Of a DNA stretch of 64,000 bases, positions 34,766 to 45,513 are shown piece by piece (within the stretch, counting starts at the first letter, position 1; each line of letters begins with the position of its first letter). Made by a program: the position numbers and the translations under genes. This DNA is from Lumnitzera littorea. Taxonomy: Eukaryota > Streptophyta > Magnoliopsida > Myrtales > Combretaceae. The notes below the pieces were generated by a model. That model made no database searches. It was given only the letters and a program-made list of their open reading frames with translations, and had not been told where the DNA came from. Where the stretch lies: contig JAMXBB010000004.1 of assembly GCA_024138015.1 (NCBI GenBank), forward strand, positions 106,734,365 through 106,798,364, given 5' to 3'.

Positions 34766-37480
34766 TTAAGAAAGAATTCTTCGTACGAGGGAGTGGAAGC
34801 CTCGGAGCTGCGCGCGAGTAATGAGATTGGTGGTCGGCAGTTCATTAGTCTCCCAGGGTTGTTGAAGATTTGCCCTTAAATCTTGGTCTTCGTTATCATC
34901 GGGTACATAAGGAGTTAGATCGGTGACATTAAATGTGTTAGACACATAGAAACCCTCGGGTAGTTCAACTTTATAGGCATTACCATTAATATGGCTAATG
35001 ATCTTATAGGGTCCATCCATTCTGGGAGATAGTTTGTTTGTCCTCTTGTTAGGGAAGTGTTCTTTACTAAGATGGATCCAAACAAGGTCCCTAGGGGTAT
35101 AAATGACTTGTTTCCTTCCATGGCTTCCCATTTCCTTCTGTCGAGCTACAGTTTTGGCCAACTGCTTGGTAATCTTCCGATGTAACCTCTGGAATTCCTC
35201 GACACGCTGTAGGCTGAATTGACTTTCCCCTTGTGTAGTTAGACTATTAATTAAATCCAAAGGTAGGTTTGAGTTAAGTCTATAAACAACCTCAAATGAT
35301 GATGTTCCAATTGAGCTGTGAGTTGAGCGTTCATAGGAAAATTCAATGACGGGCAGGCATAAATCCCAGTCATGAGAGTTCTTCCCAACAATGGTGCATA
35401 GGAGACTATCGACAGTTTTGTTCATAACTTCAGTTTAGCTGTTTGTCTGGGGGTGACAAGAAGTATTAAATAGAAGCTTAGTGCCAAGCTTCCTCCATAG
35501 AGTCTTCCAAAAAAAGCTTGTGAATTTTGAGTTACGGCCAAACACAATACTCTTCGGCACTCCATGTAGTCATACAATTTCCTGTAAAAAGAGGTTAGTG
35601 ACGAATAAAACATCATTAGTTCTATGGTAGGAAATGAAGTGGCCCATCTTACTGAACCAATCAACCACCATTATGATTGAGTCATATCTTTTTGGCGTAT
35701 AGGTAAGGCCGAACATGAAATTCGTACTTAGATCAATTCATGGCCACTCTATAATTGGTAGGGGTATGTATTCCCCATAAGGCTCTCTCCTTCCCTTTGC
35801 ATATTTACACACCTTGTGCCTTTCAAGTATTTGGTGCACATCCTTCATCATCCCAAGCTAGTAAAAATGCTCCTTTAATATCTTAATCGTCCTCTTTTCC
35901 TTAAAATGGTTAGCTAAACCCTTGGCATGAGCTTCTCAAATGAGTAGCTCCCTTATAGAACCACTTAGCATGCAAACTTGCTTGCCCTTCATCATGAACC
36001 CCTTACTTAAGTAGAAACCTTCTGCAGCTCCTCCAGCATTGCACCCGGCTACTAAGGGTCCAAAATGTAGGTCATGCTTATATTGATTAAGTAAAGTGCT
36101 TAATCTAAGCACCTTAGCTTGCAATGTTCCGATGAAGGTATGATGGCGAAAAAGTACATTAGCAGCTGTGTTGGTGCTCCCCTTCTTATATTTGATAACA
36201 TAACAAAAGGTCTCCAAGAATTTTACCCATTTGACGTGATGCAAAGAAAGTTTCTGTTGGTCGTGAAGATGCTTGAGAGATTTATGATCCGAATAAATGA
36301 TGAACTCTCTCGGCAATAGATAATGTTACCAGTTTTGGAGTGTTCGGATAAGGGCATAAAACTCCTTGTCGTAGGCTGAGTAATTCAGCATAGCACCTCG
36401 AAGCTTTTTGTTGAAGTAAGCAATGGGTCGGCGCTCCTACATAAGGACAGCACCAATGCCAACTCCCGACGCGTCGCATTCAACCTCGAAAACTTTCTCA
36501 AAATCTGGTAGTGTGAGTACTGAGGCAGACTTCAGTTTAGATTTTATACCTTCAAAGCTTTTCTATGCTTTCTCTAACAACCTAAACTCAGAATTCTTCC
36601 GGGTCAGTTTAGTTAAGGGTGTTGTTATGGAATTGAAGTTCTAAATGAATCTTCGATAGAACGAAGCTAGACCTTGGAAGCTCCTAACTTCAATAGCATT
36701 AGTCGGTGTAGGCCACTCTAGAATAGCTCTGACTTTCTTGTCATCAACTTGGACCCCCCTCCCTAATACTACATATCCAAGGAATACAACCTCGCTTTGA
36801 CGGAACACATATTTCTTCAAGTTGTTGAATAATCTCTCGGTATGGAGGATGTCGAATACCGATCTTAAATGTTCAGCATGGGTGATGAGGCCGGTACTGT
36901 ATACAAGAATGTCATTAAAGTAAACCACAACATATTTGCCAATCAACATTCAGAGCACATGATTCATTAGCCGCATAAATGTACTCGGCACATTATTCAG
37001 ACCAAATGGCATCACTAACCATACGAATAGACCATCTCTTGTCTTGAAGGTCATCTTCCATTCATCCCTATGTCTCATTCGTATCTGATGGTAGCTACTC
37101 TTTAAGTCAATCATGGAAAAGATGCAGGCACCATGTAACTCGTCAAGCTTATCATCAAGTTGCAAGATTAGGTATTGGTATTTTATAGTGATCTCATTGA
37201 TGGCTTGGCTGTCAATGCACATTCGCCTCGTTCCATCCTTTTTCGGCATGAGCATAGCTGATTCGACACAGGTGCTCATGCTCTCAAGGACATATTCACG
37301 ATCCACCAACTCATTTACTGTTTCTTCAGTTCAGTTACTTGCTTAGGATTGAGCCTGTAAGTGGGTCAATTCAGTAAGGCAACTCCTGGTTATAGGTCAA
37401 TGCAATGTTCAATACCTCTTAATGGAGGTAAACCTTTCGGCATCTCGGTAGAGAATAGGTCGGTAAAGTCTTGAAGTAGC
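34766..37480 (-). pseudogene. Chromovirus RT, RNase H and integrase (pol pseudogene)
   Basis: The RT begins near 37310 (AMLMPKKDGTRRMCIDSQAI, then DLKSSYHQIRMRHRDEWKM, then VMPFGLNNVPSTFMRLMNHV). The catalytic YFDD box reads YFND (36922-36911), which should abolish polymerisation. RNase H has YSDHKSLKHLHDQQKLSLHH and a degraded NVADALSR-type end. The integrase core is split over two frames around 35760-35425. Its C-terminal part (35425-34766) is the longest intact piece, with VEEFQRLHRKITKQLAKTV, PRDLVWIHLSKEHFPNKR and LSPRMDGPYKIISHINGNAY. It ends ITRAQLRGFHSLVRRILS, like the tail of CRM elements; no standard chromodomain is visible. At least three frame changes and several stops are present. 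Confidence 0.88.
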
Positions 37481-37699
37481 TACTGCATTTTGGCAGATAT
37501 GTTCTTAACTTCTCTATCCTCTAAGAGTCTCTTGGCTAAGAGGAGCACAAAGTCGTTGGCCTTAACTTCTCGAGCAAATTGAGCTTGGGAAATCACTAAG
37601 GACTTCCATTGCAGTGATTTAGCAACCTTCTCTTGGGCTTCTTGCACTTCCTTAGAACTCATGGGTGTTAATATAATTTTCTTCCCATCCTTCTAGAAC

Positions 37700-38060
37700 A
37701 TGTAGGTGTTCCTATACCCATCGTATAATACTCTCAAATCAAATAGCTACGGTTGGCCGAATAATATCTGAGAAGCACGCATGGGAAGGACATCGCATAG
37801 CACCTCACCCTTATTCCTATCACTAATGGTAATCGGAACTTTAACTTACTTAGCAATGTATAGTCCTCCTTTCTTGTTCAACCGGTGAATCTTATACGAC
37901 TTGAGGTATGGAAGGGTTGGCAATTTCATAGTCTTAACTACCCCTTGAGCTATGATGTTGATACAACTCCCTCCATCAATAATCCAAGTGCATAGCTTGC
38001 CATTCACTGGGTAATTCGTATGGAAGAGGTTCTCCCTTTGCTCATTCTCATGAGCCACAA
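37700..38060 (-). pseudogene. Chromovirus protease pseudogene
   Basis: Retropepsin-type segment with the active-site phrase WIIDGGSCINIIAQ (around 37990-37950) and the downstream basic stretch SYKIHRLNKKGG. A stop at 37846 interrupts it. The D-G-G-S form is normal for this clade. It lies between the zinc knuckle and RT, as expected. Confidence 0.8.
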
Positions 38061-38239
38061 AAGTACTGAGAGACCGTTTGATGACAAAACAGTACTCGAC
38101 ACCACCTTTGGGAGGTATCTCGGCATCAGCGTCTTCCTAAAACTCTTCCAACATCTGTTTAACTCCTACCTTTTCCTCTCCTTTGCTAGCACTTTTTACT
38201 TCAAATTGGGGCTTGTCTTCCTTTATGGTCATGACTCGG

Positions 38240-39350
38240 TGGTTCGGACATTGACTGGCTATGTGTTCATATCTAAGACATTTAAAACATTTAATTTCTC
38301 AGGTCTTTCTTCTTAAGCTCTGACTTAGGTCTCTTCGGACCTTAAGTTCCTCAGCTTTGCTTTTGCCTTGACCTTCTTCTAGTTGGCTCGGTGTAAGTCC
38401 TCGACATTGCACCTTGGAATCGTTTGATACCCGGTCATTCCTTAATTGGCTTGGTACGCCACCCCTATTTGGTAGTATAGGTCGGTTACTCGGCATTTGG
38501 CTTGCCTAATTCTGCCTTTGCCTTTCGACACTTTATGCCACTTAGATGGCTTCTCTAGAGTCGCAAGACTTTGCAGTTCCACTATGTTACCAACCTTAGT
38601 CGTTAGCTTAGAGATGAATTGTGCTATAGTTTGTATCTCAGGTTTGTTAACATCACATTGAATCATGAGCAACTGAAACTCTTGAACATAGTTGTCCACT
38701 GATCTGTTACCTTGCATTAGGTCTTGGAGCCGATTGAAAGTGTCTTCATAATATTTGGGAACGAACCTACTTCTTAGGACTCTCTTCATTTTGTTTCATG
38801 TTCGAACTTCTCGTCGAGCCCTTAGGTGAACATTCTACAGTTTCTTCCACCACATTGTCACATATCCAAAAAATTCCAACGCAGCCACTTGTATGTGAAT
38901 GGCATCTTCATAATCATGAAAGTCGAATATCTTTTTAATTTTCTCCTCCCAATCAAGGTAGTCATTAGCACTACCAGACCTGTTGAAGCTTAGAATATGT
39001 ACCTTGAGGTGTTAGCACCTCTTAGCGCTCTATACTCACACTCATCAATCCCAATGAACTGGTCTTCCTCCTCTTCATACTCTTCTACTTCATCTAACTC
39101 CAATCTTCTTCTCACGACTCTATCGACACACCGTAGTGGTGCTTGGTTCACTGGAAAAGCTTTCAATACTCATTCATTCATCTGCCTTCTCGACCTATCT
39201 CTTATCTCTTGTCCTTACTCAGCAACTCTCTCACGCGGTCCAGTCTCTAAGACCCTGTTTATTGAGACAGCAAAGTTAGCTACAATAGCAGCAAGATCTT
39301 ATATTTACTTATTAGTAGTATGTAGTGTTTGTTGGGTAACTTGACCACGA
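38240..39350 (-). pseudogene. Chromovirus gag pseudogene with zinc knuckle
   Basis: Recognisable parts are NDYLDWEEKIKKIFDFHDYE, then FFGYVTMWWKKL; the core VLRSRFVPKYYEDTFNRLQD and GNRSVDNYVQEFQ; and a CCHC zinc knuckle CFKCLRYEHIASQC at 38289-38248. Stops occur in several places and the N-terminus is unclear. Gag forms the particle and binds element RNA through the knuckle. Confidence 0.85.
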
Positions 39351-39579
39351 CCATAAGCATCACTCTTGTTATCGTTAATCTCTCCTTGAACGCTAAGATT
39401 CGATATTCTCAAAACGAAGCTTCAAAAATACTCTTCACACAGAAAACCTTTACTTTACATACACAAGTACCACTCGAACTTGAACCATGACCTGCTCTGT
39501 TTTTCCAAACAAAAATAGAGTATCTCAACTAGCAAACAAGTAGGGACTATTGCCATATAACTTTGGGTCATAACCTCAA

Positions 39580-39591
39580 GCTCTGATATTA
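39580..39591 (-). promoter_or_regulatory. Chromovirus primer-binding site (initiator tRNA-Met type)
   Basis: On the minus strand, TAATATCAGAGC followed by TTGAGG matches TGGTATCAGAGC except for two G-to-A changes. It lies directly inside the 5' LTR. Confidence 0.75.
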
Positions 39592-39599
39592 GGATTATA

Positions 39600-40390
39600 T
39601 GATGTATCTAGGAACTTAGTTATCACTATGACTTACTGTGGTAGATTTGAACTAAATGAGTCCTTCAAAATATTGAAGAAAATAAAGAGAATTAATTCAC
39701 GGATGAACTAGAATAGCTGACGTGAAGTTGCTGGAGGATATGACACACCAACAAACACAACACAAATTGAAACTTTACTTAATATGATACATAAGTTGAT
39801 GTCAAGATCCACCCATCGCTAATCCTAAGCTACTTAGCAAGATTAGATAAAAGTGCATAAAAATGGACTTGGAGAGGGCTGTTTCACAAGAACAGGATAT
39901 TGAGTATTAAAATGTAAGTTCTTCGGTTTATAAGGGAAAGGGACTATTTATAATAAGTCCCTAGGGCAACATTACAAATAAAAAAATTATAAGAAAGTAT
40001 ATACAAAAAGAGGATTCCTAGTACATACGAAAAAGGGTAAAAAAAGACAAAAAAACAAAAATGGAAAAGTAGTACAATGTCAGACGAGGTGGATAAGTGG
40101 TAGTACAACATTGGTCCTATACAAATATTCTCTAAGCTTAATAGGCGAGAGGGATCAAGATGTTGTGGCAATAAAGAGGCAGGGATGAGAGAGATGGTAG
40201 CATGCTGAGAGAAAACTACTCGGTCGTTTAAGTGAGTCTCTTGTCACTCGGCAAGAACCTCTTGGCAGTAGTTGGTTGGATTACTCGGTAAGAGAATGGT
40301 CGGCATCATTGCTACTGAGCATATAGATCAACATATGACAATGCAGGGAGCTCAAAGAGTTTAGCCACATTCCTTTAGCGTAAACTTTCT
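39600..40390 (-). repeat. Chromovirus 5' LTR
   Basis: U3 on the minus strand runs from about 40390 down to a TATA box (TTATAAATAG, revealed at 39953-39944 on +). R/U5 ends shortly before the primer site. The exact start is not fixed because pol-end sequence of another copy continues into it without a clear TG boundary. Confidence 0.6.
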
Positions 40391-40935
40391 CGTCTTCAGC
40401 AGGTTGTTAAGAGAGAATTCTTCGGGTGAGGGATTGGAGTCCTCGAAGCTGTATGCAAGTAATAGGACCGTTGGTTAGTAATTCATAAAAAAGTAGTACA
40501 ATGTCAGATGAGGTGGACAGGTGGCAGTGTAACATTGGTTCCGTACGAAAATTCTCTAAACATGGTAGGCGAGAGGGATCAAGATGTTGTGGCAATAAGG
40601 AGGTCGAGACGAGAAGAGGGTGACGAGAGAAAGGGTAACAAGCCGAGAGAAAACTACTTGGACAGTAAGTGAGTCTCTTGTCACTCAACAAGAACCTCTC
40701 AACAATAGCTGGTTGGATTACTCGGTCCAGGGTCCTTGGTAAGGGAATAGTCGGTATCATCACAACCGAGAGTACGAATTAACATATAACAGTGTGGGGA
40801 GCTTAAGGAGTTTAGCCATCCTTCTTTGGTGTAAAGTTTCTCATCATCAACAGGTTGCTAAGAAAGAATTCTTCGATGAGGGATTGGAGGCTTAGGAGCC
40901 GTGCGCGAGTAATGGGACCGGTAGTTAGTAGTTCA
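40040..40935 (-). repeat. Two direct copies (about 450 bp) of pol-end plus LTR-start sequence
   Basis: 40490-40935 and 40040-40485 both contain, on minus, the last codons of the chromovirus pol (a version of TRAQLRGLQSLTRRILS), the short 3' UTR and the beginning of U3. Both match 34370-34845. The presence of pol-end sequence outside the 5' LTR suggests tandem elements sharing an LTR, or unequal recombination followed by a local duplication. Confidence 0.75.
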
Positions 40936-40965
40936 TCACTTCTCGAAGGATCTTTAAGGATACAG

Positions 40966-41959
40966 ATGAAAAAGAGTAGTGTTGCCAAGAAGATAGTGAA
41001 AGCTAGTGAATATAAGATTATGGATTAGCTAGCTAAGCTACCAGCTCAAATCTCCCTGATGGGATTACTATTGTCATCTAATACTCAATGAGAAGCCTTA
41101 ATCAATATTTTGAAAGATGTCAAAGTATTTGAAGAGATTTCTATTGAAAAGTTGGGATTAATAGTTAATTCAGTATTTGCAATGGATTAGATTTCGTTCT
41201 TATTGAATGAGTTAGGTGAAGAAAGCGATTAACATACAAAACCCCTCTTCATAGTAGTTAAGTATATAGGGAAAATTGTTGCTTGGGTACTGATTGATAA
41301 TGGTTCTTCACTGAATGTGTGTTCGCTGGTAACACTAGATTTGCTTGGAGTAGATTTAGTGGAGATATAGCCCAGCTCAATTTCATTAAGGGCTTTTGAT
41401 GGATCAAAGAGAGAGATACTTGGAGAAATCGGGCAATAAGTCGAGATCTGTCTACAAATGTTCATTCTTCCGTTTTAAGTCTTAGATATACTGTGAACCT
41501 TCAATCTTTTATTGGGAAGGTCGTGGATTCGCTCAGTAGAGGCACTTCCATCTAGTTTACATAAGAAGGTGAAATTCATAGCCAATGGGCAGCTGGTCAC
41601 TATTTTTGGAGAGCAAGACTACGGGATTTACAAAGAGACAGACATTCCATATATTAGGAGTGAAGAATTGGAGGAGTTGAGATTGCAGATTTTTGATGAG
41701 GTTAACATGATTGAAGTCTCAAGACAAGGGGTACGAAGTTGCTTGAAACAACCTAAGCAGCAGATTAGAACATTTGGGCTCAGATATGAGCCCATTGAGG
41801 ATGAAATCCTAGAAATGAAGGCTAAAACTAGAGGTAAGAGAGGAGATCAGCTATATCATGCTCATATGGATTTTCTAGACATCTGCCAAACATTCCCAGT
41901 ATTAGCATGTGTTCAAGAACCTAAAGTAGCTAATTTAACTAAAGCTTTAACTCGACAAT
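40966..41959 (+). pseudogene. Ogre protease region pseudogene
   Basis: A single frame from about 40966 carries the Tat/Ogre gag-pro junction and protease with five or more stops. Diagnostic segments are AKLPAQISLMGLLLSSNTQ, the active-site phrase LIDNGSSLNVCSLVTLDLLG (Asp codon at 41295-41297), AFDGSKREILGEIGQ, and GRSWIRSVEALPSSLHKKV followed by EQDYGIY. The last 150 codons (41512-41961) are open. The frame ends at the junction with the 3.5-kb LTR-like insertion. The D-N-G-S motif is normal for Ogre. Confidence 0.85.
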
Positions 41960-44900
41960 TGTAAGCCCTTAAAAATTGAATTCAAAACAACTGAGCCTAG
42001 ATTTAAGGCTTTTAGGGAAATTTATCCCATTAAGCCCAAATTTTGTGATTAAAATAGAAAAGTTAGTCGAGGTAATACAGTGAAGTTAAATTTTAGAAAT
42101 AATGACCCAAAATCCCAATTTTGCCCATAGAAATAGAAATAGAAATATTTAATATAACACTAAAATGCTCGGAACTCCTAAAATTGAACTCAGATTGCGA
42201 CAAGAACTTAGAGATAAGTTAATTGAGCTATAAAATGAGATAATATAGTATAATTTACTATATAAATATACACGTATTTTTATAAGTATACCCGATATAA
42301 ATAATAATTATACCTATAAATTAATCCTAAATTATGTATATAATGCGTTGAATTCATGAAATTAATTAAGAGAACATATCCTAAAAATAAAAGATATGTT
42401 AGAAACTAAATTATATGAGTATAGTTATATATTACGTGTGATATATACATGGGATTTATACTTGTATATTACTAAATAACTAAATATTAATAAAATACAC
42501 CTAAAATACTAAAATAATTGAAAATCCTATCCTAATAAATCAATTTGCGGCTAGAAATTTTCGAGAATCACCGTGGCAAGCCTTGGAGTCAAATAGTTGC
42601 TGATTTAAAAGTAAATGGATCTATTTAAGACACCTCCCACTTCAAATATTCGGGAGAAAACAAAAGAAAAACTAAAAAAAATTCCTAGGTAGTAGAAAAG
42701 CCCTATAAATACTAAACCCTCAGCAAACCAGCAATAGTTTAGCAATTAGGAATTGAGAATAGCGAGAGAAAAAAATCTAGAAAATAGAACAATAGGAAAA
42801 TTAGACAAAAACAGGAGAAAATTCGTGCTAGGATAGAACCTTTACCTAAAGCGATTATGCTGTGGAGCCTAACCAGACACCACCAGTAACCACCGCGCCT
42901 AGGCCGTCCGATAACCACCTAACCACCGCCGGTTACCGGAGCACTCAAGAACACTAAGGTCGATTCTCTGCCCTATTTTTCAATAATTTTTAAAAATTAG
43001 TAAATCCACCTAGAAAATTATGAAAAAAATTGTACTTAAGTTATTTTGAACATGATTTCACATGATATTTTTATTTTTGAAAAATTCGTAATATGTAATA
43101 TACTTCCTTAAGAAATTTACTATTCATCTAAATTTAGAATTGTAAAATAAATGTATTAAATAATGTTGTTTCTAGCTGAAAATTTTTGTGTAGGATGTGT
43201 CTGATATATAAATAATTGCTATGTAGCCCAAATTTTTATTTGAATATTTTTAATATTTATTGCATTTTTTTGCCTAAAAATAGCTCAAAAATAGGTTGAA
43301 ATTATGAATTGAATAGGAAATTATGAAATTAATTGATGAAATGGATATATACTGATCTATAATAAATAATAACAGTATTGAGTCAGATTGAAATTAATTT
43401 GGTGTAAAAAGAATCATAATTGGGTAATTTATGATAATTTAGGGGTAAAATCATCAATATGAATATATAGGCGATAGCTCGGAAACTTAAAACCAAGTGA
43501 TAATTGAATTCCCCATATTTTTAGGAGTTTATAGAAATTTTTGGGGAATTATTTGATAACTCAAACTATTTATTACGAATTTACTAAGTAAAATAGCTTA
43601 ATTTACAAGTTAGGGTGTATTTTTAATATTAATAAGCTAAAATGAATTAAATAGTTAAATAAAAACTATATATATGATTGATGATCAGATTGGATTAAAT
43701 GAATATTTTTATTATATTTATTAATATTTTCTGATTGGGATACACTTTAGGTATATTAGAATTAGATAATACTTATATTGTAACGATATATGGACAAATT
43801 AGGTAAAATACAATTTAATAACATAAATTACATATAATACGATCATATTTATATAATTACGTATAACTGTATAAAAAAACTCGAACTACCCGTTAAAAGT
43901 CATATCTAGAAATAGGACTCGCAAAACGTGTCGTTAGGTTTATACGAAATCAACGATACTAATTTTGTTAAAATCGGATAACCTTAAGTAATTTAACCTA
44001 TAACTTTATCATAATCAAGAATGTACGTATTTCGGTAACCTTATCGAAATTAAAACATGAATTAATAAATTAAAAGTACGTTTTGATACAATCGAAAAGA
44101 TATATAATACGTAATAATATATATGATGTATAGTATCAACAAATTAATAACTTAATTCGATATGTAGTCATAATACGACTATATATTATGGAAATAATAA
44201 TAATAATAATAATAATATATCTATATAACCGTTTTAGAATAAACCCTAATGTTTTCGTAATTATTACGAAAACTAAATTTAGGTTTTTTGTGTAAATAGG
44301 ATCTTCCAGTACAAAGATAGTTGATGATTCAAGTCAGCAATAGTGAATATCTAAATAAGTAAGTTAGGATTGTAGCTTCACCGCTTGTTGGGATACTGTT
44401 TAAAGTATTCAGAGACCTAAGAGTACTCCTAGCTATATCTGTAGTTAGTTGACCGTGCGCATACTGTGTGTGTGGATGATACTCAGTTGTGATAGGAGTT
44501 TAACTCCTTGGTGTATTGTTCTACATGTTTGCATTAATTGTATATTGTATGAACTTGTTGGCCACCCCTAATTAAAACTAACGTTTATTTAACTAAAATG
44601 AAACCGATCATGCATAACACCTAGTAGGGGAAACGATTAAGAATGTTAGGCCAAATACTAATTTTCTTCGATGAGGATAGCTGAAATGGTCATTTCCCCA
44701 TTCTTAGTTAAACTAAATGACAGGCGAAGAGGTCGTGGCAAGGTTAGGGACCATGGTTTGAAGGCAGTCATGGGAGGAAGGTGTTTTCCATTGTATAAGC
44801 CTGGGTTTGGTCTGACTTGAATCGCGATGAAACTCTTTAATCCAAGTTGGAGCGGATGTAATTTTTCTAACTTCATAGTGGACCACATAACATTATGCTA

Positions 44901-45508
44901 TGTTTCATTTGATTGATTGTATTGCATTTCATTATAATTATTAACCTTATTTGTATTTATACAGTACTCTTTTGACTCTATCCTATTTACCAAGTTAGTT
45001 GTGCTTACATATCTATAGACTCTTTTGTAGGTGTTGAGTGAGGTCAGGATGTTTAGATACCATCGTTCCTAGGTTAGTGTGCTACTATTTGGGAAAATGA
45101 GGATCGAGGAATCAATTGAACCTAGGCTTTTGACTTTGTTTTTTTTTTTTTTTTTAAGTTTTTAAGGAAACTAATTGGGAATTCCCTAGGAGCTCACTAA
45201 TTTCTTAACTAATTGTATATAGACTACAAAACCTGTGGATTTTAATAAACTCAACTTTACCTTTGGACGTAAAACATTTGTGTAAATACTGTTATGGTAC
45301 TAGAGAACATGTTGTATAGAACAGGTATTTTGTAAAGCTCTACCACAGGTTTGGTTATTAACAGGTGTTAAAACAGACGTTTTAAGCTGGTTGAGTTGTG
45401 TACGCTTTATGTGAATTGTATCTACAATAGCAGCTATGAGGTCAGCTTCTATCTTAGGTTAGTTTATACAGTGGGATTGTTATGACTCTTCTTGTTTGGG
45501 GCGTGACA
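41960..45508 (+). mobile_element. LTR-like unit, 3.5 kb (probable solo LTR), copy 1
   Basis: It begins TGTAAGCCCTTAAAAATT and ends TTGGGGCGTGACA. It is flanked by ACAAT (41955-41959) and ATAAT (45509-45513), a 4/5 duplication. It matches the unit at 58640-61756 at both ends and inside, for example in AAGCCTGGGTTTGGTC. A TATA box (TATAAATA, 42704-42711) is followed by a GC-rich patch at 42850-42960. No retroviral protein domain is present in 3.5 kb, so I favour a solo LTR of a long-LTR gypsy family. A large non-coding (LARD-like) element is the alternative. It lies between Ogre protease and RT. Confidence 0.75.
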
Positions 45509-45513
45509 ATAAT

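Larger units (their letters stand above)
34351..40935 (-). mobile_element. CRM/Reina-type chromovirus (Ty3/gypsy), minus strand, decayed
   Basis: Read on the minus strand: duplicated pol-end/LTR segments (40935-40040), LTR U3-R-U5 (to about 39600), primer site (39591-39580), gag, protease, RT, RNase H and integrase ending at 34766, then a truncated 3' LTR. The RT phrase DELHGACIFSMIDLKSSYHQ and the gag context fit the CRM/Reina branch of chromoviruses. All domains have stops, and the RT active site is mutated. It separates the Ogre ORF1/Athila block from the Ogre protease. No target duplication could be identified. Confidence 0.8.
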
